Under the pieces are notes generated by a model that saw only the letters and a program-made list of their open reading frames with translations, was not told where the DNA came from and ran no database searches. DNA of 64,000 bases, taken from contig NZ_LT985323.1 of assembly GCF_900290275.1 (NCBI RefSeq), positions 792,405-856,404 on the forward strand, written 5' to 3'. Positions 26,686 through 36,172 of the stretch are shown one piece after another (position 1 is the first letter of the stretch; each line of letters begins with the position of its first letter). The stretch comes from Prevotella merdae (GTDB lineage: Bacteria; Bacteroidota; Bacteroidia; Bacteroidales; Bacteroidaceae). The position numbers and the translations under genes were made by a program.

Positions 26686-27630
26686 TTATACCGCCACTTC
26701 CAGAACAAATGTAGTATGAAATCCGGCTACGGGCGTATCGGCAAGCCACAAATTGCCACCGCAAGCCATCATCATTTGCCGGGCGATAGCCAAGCCTATG
26801 CCCTGCCCCGTCTTCTTGGTTGTGAAGAACGGGATAAATATCTCTCTTGCCACTTCTGTCGCTATTGGTTGCCCGTCGTTGCTTACAAGCATCTGCATTG
26901 TAGAGGCATTGTCTTGCTTGCCGCCATTGCCTGAAGCTTCGACCATGCGTATGTCAACAGAGCGTGCTCCAGCCTCAACGGCATTCTTTATTATATTGGT
27001 CAACACTTGCCGCAGCATACCTTGGTCGGTATCTACCGATGTCGGGGCATCAAGCCCGATGTGCCATTGCAGGTCGGGATAAAGTGTCGGGATGGTCCTG
27101 ACAAACTGCCTTAGGTCGAGAGGTTGTATATCGGCAGGTTGCAATAGGGTTAGTTTGCGGTAGCTGTCTACAAAGGTCGACAGACCAAGACTGGTGTCGT
27201 ATATGGCGCGCATACCTTCTTCGAGAGGGGTGCCCTTAACCATAGGCGACGATATATATGCCTGTGTGATGCTCTGTATAGGTGCCACCGAATTCATAAT
27301 CTCATGGGTAAGCACACGTGTCAGTCGTCGCCACGACTCCACCTCGCTTCGTGCAAGCAGTCGGTTTATCTCGCTACCCATATCATTTAGGGCTTCCTGC
27401 AAGTCGCGCTCACCTGGAAAGAGCCTGTCTGTAGGCAGACGAAAGGTGAAGTCGTGATTGTGCAGAGCTTCGCGCATAAGATGGGCACGAAGGGAAAGAA
27501 GGCGTTGATGGCGGATGAAAAGGAATAACAGTATGACAAGAACAATAGCCACAAGCACCCACCCACCTATAGGGAGTAGAGCCATATATGATGACAGGGG
27601 ATATATATATAATAAGGTGTGGTATAACAT
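26686..27630 (-). CDS. Sensor histidine kinase (NtrY-like, one transmembrane helix)
   Basis: A 314-residue kinase. One membrane helix lies at about 18-40, without a periplasmic sensor domain, followed by a short HAMP/linker-like region (about 41-95). The H-box has His109 in LTHEIMNSVAPI, the N-box is NIIKNAVEAG and the G-box FTTKKTGQGIGLAIARQ. It should phosphorylate the response regulator encoded 54 bp upstream. The start could be ATG at 27630 or at 27585. Absence of an outside domain suggests it senses a membrane or internal signal. Confidence 0.85.
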   Translation of the reverse strand: MLYHTLLYIYPLSSYMALLPIGGWVLVAIVLVILLFLFIRHQRLLSLRAHLMREALHNHDFTFRLPTDRLFPGERDLQEALNDMGSEINRLLARSEVESWRRLTRVLTHEIMNSVAPIQSITQAYISSPMVKGTPLEEGMRAIYDTSLGLSTFVDSYRKLTLLQPADIQPLDLRQFVRTIPTLYPDLQWHIGLDAPTSVDTDQGMLRQVLTNIIKNAVEAGARSVDIRMVEASGNGGKQDNASTMQMLVSNDGQPIATEVAREIFIPFFTTKKTGQGIGLAIARQMMMACGGNLWLADTPVAGFHTTFVLEVAV

Positions 27631-27684
27631 AGATTTATTTTATCAGGAAAACATTAACAACAATTACACGATTGTCAATTTTTC

Positions 27685-28245
27685 TCATTCCTCCTTATCC
27701 GCTTGGCCACGAGGGGGCAAGGCCTTAAGCTTCTTGTAGAGCGTCTGTCTCGTAATACCCAACATCTCTGCAGCCTTGCTCATATTGCCACGACAATGCT
27801 CAACAGCACGCTGCACGTGCTCCTGCTCCATTTGTTCGAGTGGCATCACCTCACGGTTCTTGTCTATTGCATCATGTAGGGTAGCTATTAGCTTGTCGTT
27901 ATCCCATGGCTTGGTAACAAAGTCGGCTGCTCCATACTTAAGTCCCTTAACAGCCAACTGCACATCTGCGTATGCAGTAATAAGCACAACGGGCGTATTG
28001 GGATGCAGCTTCTTTATTGTTCGCAACCAGAACAATCCGTCTTGCCCCGTATTTACGCCGAGCGAGAAGTTCATATCGAGCAACACAGCATCCACATTCT
28101 GTTCATTTGAAAGAGTAGGCACAAGATTATCGGGCGACGTCATAGTAATGATGTGCTCAAACTCTGTGGCAAGACATATCTTAAGTGCCGTAAGAATGGC
28201 AGCATTGTCGTCGACAACTATAAGAGTGTTGTAAGAATAAGTCAT
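27685..28245 (-). CDS. Response regulator with Fis-type HTH, lacking AAA+ domain
   Basis: A 186-residue regulator. The receiver domain (1-125) has the acidic pair VVDDN, phospho-acceptor Asp57 (AVLLDMNF), Thr90 and Lys112 (TKPWDND). After a short linker comes an NtrC-type Fis helix-turn-helix (about 140-175, GNMSKAAEMLGITRQTLYKKLKAL). The central sigma-54-activating AAA+ domain usual in such proteins is absent. ATG at 28245 is chosen because an upstream in-frame ATG at 28287 lies in the -33 element of a perfect promoter (28258-28288). It forms an operon with the kinase gene. Confidence 0.9.
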   Translation of the reverse strand: MTYSYNTLIVVDDNAAILTALKICLATEFEHIITMTSPDNLVPTLSNEQNVDAVLLDMNFSLGVNTGQDGLFWLRTIKKLHPNTPVVLITAYADVQLAVKGLKYGAADFVTKPWDNDKLIATLHDAIDKNREVMPLEQMEQEHVQRAVEHCRGNMSKAAEMLGITRQTLYKKLKALPPRGQADKEE

Positions 28246-28257
28246 ATTTTTTGCTTG

Positions 28258-28288
28258 CAAATGTAAATAAAAATAGTCGCTATTCAAA
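28258..28288 (-). promoter_or_regulatory. Promoter of the two-component operon
   Basis: TTTG, 19 bp, TACATTTG on the minus strand: an exact match to the Bacteroidetes consensus. The -7 box ends 12 bp before the ATG at 28245. Confidence 0.8.
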
Positions 28289-28417
28289 TGATTTATTCGG
28301 ATTTAACATTGGTTAGTGCCATACTTATGAGAAAGCAGTTTTTGCGGCAGAGATTAAATACTATAGGCAAGAAGCATAAAATCAAGATATTTATTAGGTT
28401 AAATGGATTAAAAAGTA

Positions 28418-28425
28418 TAAATTTG
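28418..28425 (+). promoter_or_regulatory. Promoter -7 box of the large secreted protein gene
   Basis: TAAATTTG matches the consensus, 41 bp before the ATG at 28467. No clear -33 element. Confidence 0.5.
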
Positions 28426-28466
28426 TAAGCGAATTAGACAACGATTGCTATTTTAAACACAGATTT

Positions 28467-31400
28467 ATGAGAAAGTCTATTACACTTACAATTGCATTTT
28501 TACTTGCATCTATGTCATCAATTCTGATGGCCAACCCAGTGCAAAAGAAAAACAATGCAACCACAGTAAGTCGTGCCTATGCACTACGTGTATATGACGA
28601 CAGTTGGGGAAAGAACAACTCTCAAACGGAGCTTGTTTCGTTCGATGTTGACAATCCAAATGAGATGACCGTCGAACAAAAGTTTGAGAATAAGCTGGCT
28701 CGTGCTGCCACTTATGTTGATGGAACATACTATATGTTGGAAAGCGATGATGGCTATGTGGCATACCGTTTTTCTTCGTATGATGTAAACACTAAAGAAT
28801 ACAAGGTAATAAAGGAATATAAGACATCCGACTTAGAGAATGCATTAATGATACAATGTATGACCTATGACCCTACCACAAAGAAAATATTCCTCTATGC
28901 ATTCGACATTCTAAATTCTACTGGTGGAGAGGAAGAAGGTGGAGAGCTTGACATTCCTTTTGAATTGCTGACAATAGACCCAGCTACTGGTAAAGCCACT
29001 GTTGTAGGCGAAAATACTATGCAGCAAATTCTAACTCTTGCTGTATCGGCTGATGGATATATGTATGGCATTGACACCAATGGTACACTTTGGGGTATCA
29101 ATAAGACCAATGGTTCGCTCTTATACGAGGAGGGTTATGCATCAGTACAACCAAAGAGTTTGCAATCAATGGCATTCGACACAAAGAACAATCTGCTTTA
29201 TTGGGCAGGATTCACCACAACCTCAATAGGTAGTGGTTCTGGTTTCTTTGGCAAATTCAGTTTCTCTGAAGATGAAGGTTGGATGTATTCCAATTTAAGC
29301 AATCTCAACAGCAATTCAGAATTGGTAGGGTTGTATATCGATAGCGACCCAGCACCTAAGGGATCGCCATCAGCAGTAAGCAATCTTGCATTGAAGGCTG
29401 CCGACAATGGCAAACTGCAAGCAACCCTAACATGGACCAACCCACAATTCACTACAGGTGGCGAGCCTTTATCTGGTACGCACACTGTAAAGGTATATCG
29501 TGACGACCAGCTTCTTGCTACTGTTGACAATCAGACAGCTGGCAGTAATGGTAGTGTTGTAATTACAGAAACAACATCAGGCATAAAGGGATACACAGTA
29601 GGCGTTTCAAACGCTTATGGTGATGGACGTACTGCATACGTTGAAGGTTTTGTTGGTAGAGACACTCCGGGAGATATAGTAAACCTCAAGCTCACAAAAG
29701 ATGCAGACAATCAACTTTCGGTTAGTTGGGACGCACCTGCTACGGGTATGCATGGCGGATGGTATGACACAAGCACATTGAAATATAATGTTGTTCGCCT
29801 ACCTGATAATGCAGAATTGGCTACTGGCATCACAGACAAAAAGTATACCGATGCCAATATTGAAAAGATGGGCGGCTATAGCTATAGCGTGACCGCTACA
29901 AATGTTGATGGTAATGGAGCTACAGTTGAATCGGGACAAGAGTTTGCCGGTAATCCGATAGAGATGCCATTTAGCTGCAACTTCTCTACTTCTGAACTTG
30001 TACGTCTGTGGAAGGTATATGATGCCGATAAAGACGGACAGACATGGTATTCGGCAAAGAACAATGTTGAATCGTTTATGAAATATTTCCCTGACCAAGA
30101 GTTGTCACCTGACTTAAAGTCGAACGATTGGTTGATTTCTGCTCCAATGCGCTTTGAAGCTGGAAAGACATATACATTGCAATATTGGGAGCGTACGCAA
30201 GGCCAGTTGTTCCCAGTAAACTATAACATAACAATAGGTAAAGGTACTACTCCTGAGGCTCAAACCACAATACTCAGCAACGAACGCGACATTGTAAATC
30301 AGAGTATGGAGCAAAAGACTGTTGTTATAACTGTTCCTGAGACTGGTGTATATAGCATCGGATTCCAGGTTCTTAATCGCGTGTCATTCCATCTGAAGGA
30401 TGTTGTAATTGAACAGCGCAATGCTGTGGAACTTGCAGCAGAAGCATTCAGCGGAAGCAATGCTCCAGTAGTAGGCGAAGCATCTGAATATACTGTTAAG
30501 GTAAAGAACAATGGTTACGAACAGCAAAGCAACTTTGAGGTACAATTACTTGACAGCGATGACAATGTGCTTGCATCCAACTCAACTGGTGTGGTAGAAC
30601 CATTTGAAAGCAAAGACATTGTTGTGGCATGGACTCCACAAGCAGAAGGCAAATTCAAGATTCACGCTCGCGTAGTGGCAGATGGTGATGCAGATGCGAC
30701 AAATAACGATACCGAGGAGAAAACCGTTACAGTACTTGCCAATGGTTCATGGGTAGACGTTGCTATAAATCATCAATCAGAGAATAGCATGTCGCCATTT
30801 AATGTAATGAAGAAGTATAGTATTGCCCAGACTATCTACGATTCTGACAGCTTGAATTGTGGCAATGTTATCATTAAAGGCTTGATGTTCTATTACAAAG
30901 CAACTACAGAGAACAACGATTTCCCAGTAGAGATTTATCTTGCCAATACTGATAAAGAGAACTTCAACGACATGGAGGCTGTACCTGAAAACGAATTTAC
31001 CCTTGTTTATGATGGCAAACTGGCTATACCAGTTGACCAGACAACAACAATGGTACTATTTGACAAACCATTTGCATATGACGGGCAGAAGAATCTGGCT
31101 ATGATGACACGTGGCAATGCCGGCAGTCTGCTTAAAGGCATATACTTTATGTCACAATACATAAGTGCTGACAAAGATAAACATATGTGGTATGACTTTA
31201 GCGCAACAGAACGAGTTCCATTCCCTTCTAACGTGCTAAGAACAACCAAAGACCGTGCAAGCGTGTCGTTCTTTACCACAAAGCAAACCGACGGTATAAA
31301 CAGCGTAAATGCTACAGAATACGATATTGATGTAAAGATGGTTGGCAATATCCTGACTGTAAATGGCGAATACGACAATATGCGCATTTATAGTGTAGCA

Positions 31401-31529
31401 GGCCAGCTTGTTGGTGAAAATGCTCATCATGATAATTATATCAATATGAGCAAATACCAGACAGGCGTTTACCTTCTTGAATTTGTTAAGGGCAACGCTA
31501 AAACAGTTAAGCGTGTTATAGTGAAATAA
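28467..31529 (+). CDS. Large secreted multidomain protein with type IX sorting tail
   Basis: A 1020-residue exported protein of unknown role. A signal peptide (cut near LMA-NPV) is followed by a beta-propeller-like region (about 40-295, with repeated YD-T-K and SADGYMYGIDTNG patterns), two fibronectin-III-like domains (about 300-400 and 400-490), a jelly-roll-like part (about 495-650, SNDWLISAPMRFEAGKTYTLQYWERT), a CARDB-like domain (about 655-750), a further beta domain and a C-terminal sorting domain (MRIYSVAGQLV, TGVYLLEFV). The design is that of Prevotella surface-attached adhesin- or peptidase-associated proteins, but no catalytic motif is recognised. It has its own promoter and terminator. 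Confidence 0.8.
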   Translation: MRKSITLTIAFLLASMSSILMANPVQKKNNATTVSRAYALRVYDDSWGKNNSQTELVSFDVDNPNEMTVEQKFENKLARAATYVDGTYYMLESDDGYVAYRFSSYDVNTKEYKVIKEYKTSDLENALMIQCMTYDPTTKKIFLYAFDILNSTGGEEEGGELDIPFELLTIDPATGKATVVGENTMQQILTLAVSADGYMYGIDTNGTLWGINKTNGSLLYEEGYASVQPKSLQSMAFDTKNNLLYWAGFTTTSIGSGSGFFGKFSFSEDEGWMYSNLSNLNSNSELVGLYIDSDPAPKGSPSAVSNLALKAADNGKLQATLTWTNPQFTTGGEPLSGTHTVKVYRDDQLLATVDNQTAGSNGSVVITETTSGIKGYTVGVSNAYGDGRTAYVEGFVGRDTPGDIVNLKLTKDADNQLSVSWDAPATGMHGGWYDTSTLKYNVVRLPDNAELATGITDKKYTDANIEKMGGYSYSVTATNVDGNGATVESGQEFAGNPIEMPFSCNFSTSELVRLWKVYDADKDGQTWYSAKNNVESFMKYFPDQELSPDLKSNDWLISAPMRFEAGKTYTLQYWERTQGQLFPVNYNITIGKGTTPEAQTTILSNERDIVNQSMEQKTVVITVPETGVYSIGFQVLNRVSFHLKDVVIEQRNAVELAAEAFSGSNAPVVGEASEYTVKVKNNGYEQQSNFEVQLLDSDDNVLASNSTGVVEPFESKDIVVAWTPQAEGKFKIHARVVADGDADATNNDTEEKTVTVLANGSWVDVAINHQSENSMSPFNVMKKYSIAQTIYDSDSLNCGNVIIKGLMFYYKATTENNDFPVEIYLANTDKENFNDMEAVPENEFTLVYDGKLAIPVDQTTTMVLFDKPFAYDGQKNLAMMTRGNAGSLLKGIYFMSQYISADKDKHMWYDFSATERVPFPSNVLRTTKDRASVSFFTTKQTDGINSVNATEYDIDVKMVGNILTVNGEYDNMRIYSVAGQLVGENAHHDNYINMSKYQTGVYLLEFVKGNAKTVKRVIVK

Positions 31530-31537
31530 TTGTATAG

Positions 31538-31577
31538 GGCGTATCAAAAGTTTTCTACTTTGATACGCCTTTTTTTT
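31538..31577 (+). terminator. Terminator of the large secreted protein gene
   Basis: GGCGTATCAAAAG pairs with CTTTGATACGCC, followed by eight T. Confidence 0.9.
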
Positions 31578-31682
31578 AGTTATATACAGAATCATACAAA
31601 CAACAATAGCCTTATACCCAGCTATTCGGCATCCTTTCAGTTAAAATAACTAAAAAACGGCAGTTCTCTCGCTTGTTTTGGG

Positions 31683-31690
31683 TAATTTTG
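31683..31690 (+). promoter_or_regulatory. Promoter -7 box of the GH3-like gene
   Basis: TAATTTTG matches TAnnTTTG, 36 bp before the ATG at 31727. Confidence 0.5.
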
Positions 31691-31726
31691 CAGTTTACAG
31701 ATTTCATAAGAATTAACGAGTAACCA

Positions 31727-33226
31727 ATGAGCTTAACAGGCATCATACGCAATGCGTTCATTCCCCGACAGCATAAGCTGGAACGCCACTTCACAGAACC
31801 AGAATCTCTGCAACATGAGGTTCTGCAACACTTGCTGCAAAGTGCAGCCAACACCGAATACGGACGCAGCCATCTATTTGGCTCAACACGTACATACGAA
31901 GACTTTGTACGCAACGTGCCGGTAAACACATACGAAGAGCTTAAGGCCGATATCGACAGAATGAGACATGGCGAAGCTAACATACTTTGGCCAGGAACCG
32001 TTAAATGGTATGCCAAGTCGTCGGGCACAACCAACGACAAGAGCAAGTTTATACCCGTGTCTTACGAGGGTCTTAAGCGTATACACTATCAAGGAGGCAC
32101 AGATGTTGTGGCTTTGTATCTGCAGAACAACCCGAAAAGCCGCATGTTTGATGGTAAGGGACTTATACTTGGAGGATCACACTCGCCCAACTATAATCTC
32201 GCCGACTCGCTTGTGGGTGACCTAAGTGCTATACTTATCGAGAATATCAATCCGCTTGTAAACCTGATACGTGTGCCTAAGAAGCAGACGGCTTTGCTGT
32301 CTGACTTTGAATTGAAGCGCGACCGTATTGCCCACGAGTGTCTTAATAAGAATGTAACCAATCTGTCTGGTGTGCCTTCATGGATGCTTAGCGTACTGGT
32401 GCGTGTGCTTGAGATATCGGGAAAGGAGAGCATTGACGAAGTATGGCCTAACCTTGAGGTATTCTTCCACGGAGGTATTGCCTTTACACCATACCGTCCA
32501 CAATACGAGCACATCATCAAGTCGGCCAACATGCACTATATGGAGACATATAACGCATCCGAGGGTTTCTTCGGCATACAGAACGACCCAACCGACAAAT
32601 CGATGCTGCTGATGCTTGACTATGGTGTATACTACGAGTTTTTGCCTATGGACGAGTTTGACTCGCCCAACCCTAATATCGTACCACTCGAAGGTGTGGA
32701 GACGGGACGCAACTATGCTATGCTCATTAGTACGTCTTGCGGATTATGGCGATATATGATTGGCGATACTGTGAAGTTTACATCCAAACGTCCGTACAAG
32801 TTTGTTATTACCGGACGTACCAAATACTTTATCAACGCCTTTGGCGAGGAACTTATTCAGGACAACGCCGAGAAAGGACTGGCATATGCTTGCGAGAAGA
32901 CGGGAGCCGAGGTAAAGGAATATACTGCAGCGCCTGTATTTATGGACCAAAATGCAAAGTGCCGCCATCAATGGCTTATAGAGTTTGCCAAGAAGCCAGC
33001 CAATCTTACCGAGTTTGCCGACCTTCTTGACAAACGTCTTCAGGAAATCAATTCCGACTACGAGGCCAAGCGATTCCATGACATAACCCTACAACATCTC
33101 GAAGTAGTGGAGGCACGACCTGGACAATTTGACGACTGGTTGCGCTCAAAAGGCAAGTTAGGAGGCCAGCACAAGATTCCAAGACTGTCTAACAACAGAC
33201 AGTATATTGAGGAGATAATGGGGTAA
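31727..33226 (+). CDS. GH3-family acyl-adenylating enzyme
   Basis: A 499-residue member of the GH3 family (named for plant auxin-response enzymes), which belongs to the ANL adenylating superfamily. The ATP-binding motif YAKSSGTTNDKSK lies at about 90-102, the family motif TYNASEGFFGIQ near 270, and a C-terminal domain with YKFVITGRTKYFINAFGEEL near 350. Plant members conjugate amino acids to acyl acids; the bacterial substrate is unknown. It is the first of a probable four-gene transcript with an Ig-like lipoprotein 22 bp downstream. Confidence 0.85.
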   Translation: MSLTGIIRNAFIPRQHKLERHFTEPESLQHEVLQHLLQSAANTEYGRSHLFGSTRTYEDFVRNVPVNTYEELKADIDRMRHGEANILWPGTVKWYAKSSGTTNDKSKFIPVSYEGLKRIHYQGGTDVVALYLQNNPKSRMFDGKGLILGGSHSPNYNLADSLVGDLSAILIENINPLVNLIRVPKKQTALLSDFELKRDRIAHECLNKNVTNLSGVPSWMLSVLVRVLEISGKESIDEVWPNLEVFFHGGIAFTPYRPQYEHIIKSANMHYMETYNASEGFFGIQNDPTDKSMLLMLDYGVYYEFLPMDEFDSPNPNIVPLEGVETGRNYAMLISTSCGLWRYMIGDTVKFTSKRPYKFVITGRTKYFINAFGEELIQDNAEKGLAYACEKTGAEVKEYTAAPVFMDQNAKCRHQWLIEFAKKPANLTEFADLLDKRLQEINSDYEAKRFHDITLQHLEVVEARPGQFDDWLRSKGKLGGQHKIPRLSNNRQYIEEIMG

Positions 33227-33248
33227 GCACATAATTGTACTGTCATAT

Positions 33249-35279
33249 ATGAAGAATATACTTATATATATATATCATAACATTCTACACTACCCTCATA
33301 CGGGAAGGAGAGAAACCGCTTTGCGGTTATGGATGGGACTATTATGCCTTATCCTTCTTGCCTCTTGTGCCCGTATGGGACGTCCTGATGGAGGATGGTA
33401 TGACGAGACACCTCCACATGTTGTGGCTGCATATCCAGAGGATGGAGGCACAAACGTTACAGCCAAGAAGGTGCGCATACTATTCGATGAATTCATCAAG
33501 ATAGAGAATGCTACAGAGAAGGTTGTGGTATCGCCACCACAAATGGAGCAAGCCGAGATTAAGTCTACTGGAAAACGTATTGAGGTGCAGCTTAAAGACT
33601 CGCTGTTGCCTAATACAACCTACACAATCGACTTCTCGGATGCTATCAGCGACAATAACGAGGGCAATCCATTAGGCAATTATACATATAGCTTTGCTAC
33701 GGGCGACCATATAGACACATTGGAGGTAGCTGGATGTGTGCTGCAAGCTGACAATCTGGAACCAGTAAAGGGAATACTTGTTGGTTTGTATGGCGAGATG
33801 GAAGACTCGTGCTTTATAAAGAAACCTATGTTGCGTGTGGCTCGTGCCGACTCGCGCGGACATTTCATAATACGTGGTGTAGCACCAGGCAATTACCGCA
33901 TATATGCTTTGCAAGACCAGGACGGCGACTATCGTTTCTCGCAAAAGAGTGAGCAGATTGCATTCTCATGCGATACTATCACTCCATCGTTCTGTGACGC
34001 TGTACGACAGGACACTACATGGATTGACTCGCTGCATATCAAGGACATAACACGTGTGGGATATACAAGGTTTACCCCGGACAATATTGTGCTGCGTGCA
34101 TTCAACGAGACTCTTACAGACAGGTTCTTCCTTAAAGCCGAACGTCAGGAGCCCGATCACTTTACGCTGTTCTTTAGTTATGGAGACAAGAGTCTGCCTG
34201 AATTGCGCGGACTAAACTTTGATGACAGCAACGCATTCATAATAGAGCCAACGGTACGTCGCGACACTATAACTTATTGGTTGCGCGACACTACGCTTGT
34301 AAACCAAGACACGCTGAGCATTGAGCTTAAGTATATGGCTACAGACACCCTTGGATGTCTGCAACCACAAACAGATACTCTGCAGATATTATCGAAGTTG
34401 CCATATGCCAAACGACTTAAGGATGCGCAGAAAGAGTACAACGACTGGCACAAGAAGCAAGAAAAGAAACGCAAACGAGGCGAACCTTACGACTCGGTTA
34501 TGCCACCACGCTTGCTGACACCACAGATACAGATAAACTCCACACTCGATCCTGACCGTGATGTGCGATTGACGTTCAAGTGTCCACTCGCCTTGGTTGA
34601 CTCGTCAAAGATACATCTTTATGCCAAACGTGACACTCTGTGGTACGACACTCCGCTACGCATAAGCCCCGTAATAGAACGTATACCTGGCGACACAGCC
34701 ACTGCTGATATAGCCAAGTCGCTGAGGATGTATGACATACAAGCCGCTTGGCAACCAGATACAGAATATAGTTTGGAGATGGACTCATTGGCATTTGCCG
34801 ACATATACGGTCTGCATTCGCCTAAGCTGAAGCAAGGATTCAAGGTGAAATCGCTCGACGAATACAGCTCATTGGTATTTACCATTCCTCAGGCTAAGGG
34901 CGAGAACATCGTTGTTGAGCTTCTTAATCAGCAGGATGCAGCTGTAAAGCGTACCAATGTAGTGGATGGAACAGCACAGTTCTTCTACATTACACCAGGC
35001 ATATATTATGCCCGACTCTTCTACGACGACAATAACAACGGCGTATGGGATACAGGCGAATATGCAACAGGACGACAGCCTGAACTTACGTGCTACTATC
35101 CTGATGAGATAGAATGCAAAGCTAAGTGGGACGTAACACTCAACTGGAATCCGAAGGAGCGTACTGCCGAACAGCAGAAGCCGGCAAAGATAACCAAGCA
35201 GAAGGCGGAGCAGCAACGCAAGATACAGCAACGCAACATAGAAAGAGCAAGAAAAATGGGTATACCATACCCGTTCTAA
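33249..35279 (+). CDS. Ig-like (SbsA-type) domain lipoprotein
   Basis: A 676-residue lipoprotein. The lipobox is LLASC (Cys40), followed by a typical ARMGRPDGGWYDETPP start of the mature chain. A Big_5/SbsA-like Ig domain (about 55-150) leads to a carboxypeptidase-regulatory-like sandwich (about 155-240, GHFIIRGVAPGNYRIYALQD), further beta domains, a charged coiled segment near 405 (KKQEKKRKRGE) and a basic C-terminal helix rich in Gln, Lys and Arg. The first 28 residues make an unusually long n-region, so a later start (ATG at 33333 or TTG at 33321) is possible. Widespread in Bacteroidetes, often next to DUF3108 genes as here; role unknown, envelope-associated. Confidence 0.85.
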   Translation: MKNILIYIYHNILHYPHTGRRETALRLWMGLLCLILLASCARMGRPDGGWYDETPPHVVAAYPEDGGTNVTAKKVRILFDEFIKIENATEKVVVSPPQMEQAEIKSTGKRIEVQLKDSLLPNTTYTIDFSDAISDNNEGNPLGNYTYSFATGDHIDTLEVAGCVLQADNLEPVKGILVGLYGEMEDSCFIKKPMLRVARADSRGHFIIRGVAPGNYRIYALQDQDGDYRFSQKSEQIAFSCDTITPSFCDAVRQDTTWIDSLHIKDITRVGYTRFTPDNIVLRAFNETLTDRFFLKAERQEPDHFTLFFSYGDKSLPELRGLNFDDSNAFIIEPTVRRDTITYWLRDTTLVNQDTLSIELKYMATDTLGCLQPQTDTLQILSKLPYAKRLKDAQKEYNDWHKKQEKKRKRGEPYDSVMPPRLLTPQIQINSTLDPDRDVRLTFKCPLALVDSSKIHLYAKRDTLWYDTPLRISPVIERIPGDTATADIAKSLRMYDIQAAWQPDTEYSLEMDSLAFADIYGLHSPKLKQGFKVKSLDEYSSLVFTIPQAKGENIVVELLNQQDAAVKRTNVVDGTAQFFYITPGIYYARLFYDDNNNGVWDTGEYATGRQPELTCYYPDEIECKAKWDVTLNWNPKERTAEQQKPAKITKQKAEQQRKIQQRNIERARKMGIPYPF

Positions 35280-35322
35280 CAAGAACGGGACTTACACACA
35301 ATCACCTTTAAACTGAATAAGG

Positions 35323-36138
35323 ATGAACAAGATGAAACAGCTTTTGGTAACAATGGCAATGCTCCTTGTGGGCATAACCACAACTAACGCACAATGCAAG
35401 TTTCAGAACACAGCGTTCAAGTCGGGCGAGTTTCTTACCTACAACCTCTACTTCAATTGGAAGTTTGTTTGGGTTAAGGTGGGCAACGCATCGATGTCGA
35501 CTGTAGAGAGCAAGTATCACGGCAAGCCGGCATACCGATCGTCGCTTATAACACGCACATCGCATAATGCCGACAAGTTCTTCGTTATGCGCGACACACT
35601 TTTGTGTTACAACTCTACACATCTCGAACCTCTATACTTCCGCAAGGGAGCACAAGAGGGCAAACGCTATACCGTGGACGAGGCTTTCTTCAGTTATCCT
35701 AATAATAAGGTGCATATCAAGCAACACCGTTTGCGCCATAATGGCGAGAACGTATACAAGGAATGGCACCGTAACGACTGCACCTATGACATGCTGAGCA
35801 TATTCTTGCGTGCACGCTCGTTCAACCCTGAAGGATGGAAAAAAGGCACACGCGTTAATTTCCCTATAACCGACGGCACAAAGATTATTACAGCCATGCT
35901 CGAATACAAGGGAAAGACAACTGTTAAGGCCGATAATGGTGTGAAGTATCGCTGTCTGCAACTATCGTATATGGAACACGAAGACGGCAAGTACAAGGAG
36001 ATTGTGCGTTTTTATGTAAGCGATGATGCCAACCACGTGCCTGTACGTCTTGACATGTTCCTTAAGTTTGGTTCTGCAAAGGCTTTCCTTGTAGGAGCAA
36101 AGGGCGTAAAGAGCAAGATGACATCAATTGTGAAGTAG
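35323..36138 (+). CDS. DUF3108 secreted protein
   Basis: A 271-residue exported protein with a signal peptide (cut near TNA-QCK). The body is the DUF3108 domain, a beta-rich fold related to periplasmic or outer-membrane lipid-binding types (FKSGEFLTYNLYFNWKFVWVKVGNASM, then DMLSIFLRARSF and PVRLDMFLKFGSAKAFLV). It follows the Ig-like lipoprotein gene by 43 bp. Function is not established; conserved pairing with the Ig-like lipoprotein suggests a joint envelope role. Confidence 0.9.
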   Translation: MNKMKQLLVTMAMLLVGITTTNAQCKFQNTAFKSGEFLTYNLYFNWKFVWVKVGNASMSTVESKYHGKPAYRSSLITRTSHNADKFFVMRDTLLCYNSTHLEPLYFRKGAQEGKRYTVDEAFFSYPNNKVHIKQHRLRHNGENVYKEWHRNDCTYDMLSIFLRARSFNPEGWKKGTRVNFPITDGTKIITAMLEYKGKTTVKADNGVKYRCLQLSYMEHEDGKYKEIVRFYVSDDANHVPVRLDMFLKFGSAKAFLVGAKGVKSKMTSIVK

Positions 36139-36172
36139 GCTCGTTGAGCAACAATAAAAAAGACAAAACAAT

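Noticed and set aside
26495..26719. Plus-strand frame of 74 codons through the palindromic region
   Set aside because: The translation is only the palindrome read through (repeated Trp, Tyr and Thr) and it runs into the antisense of the kinase end.
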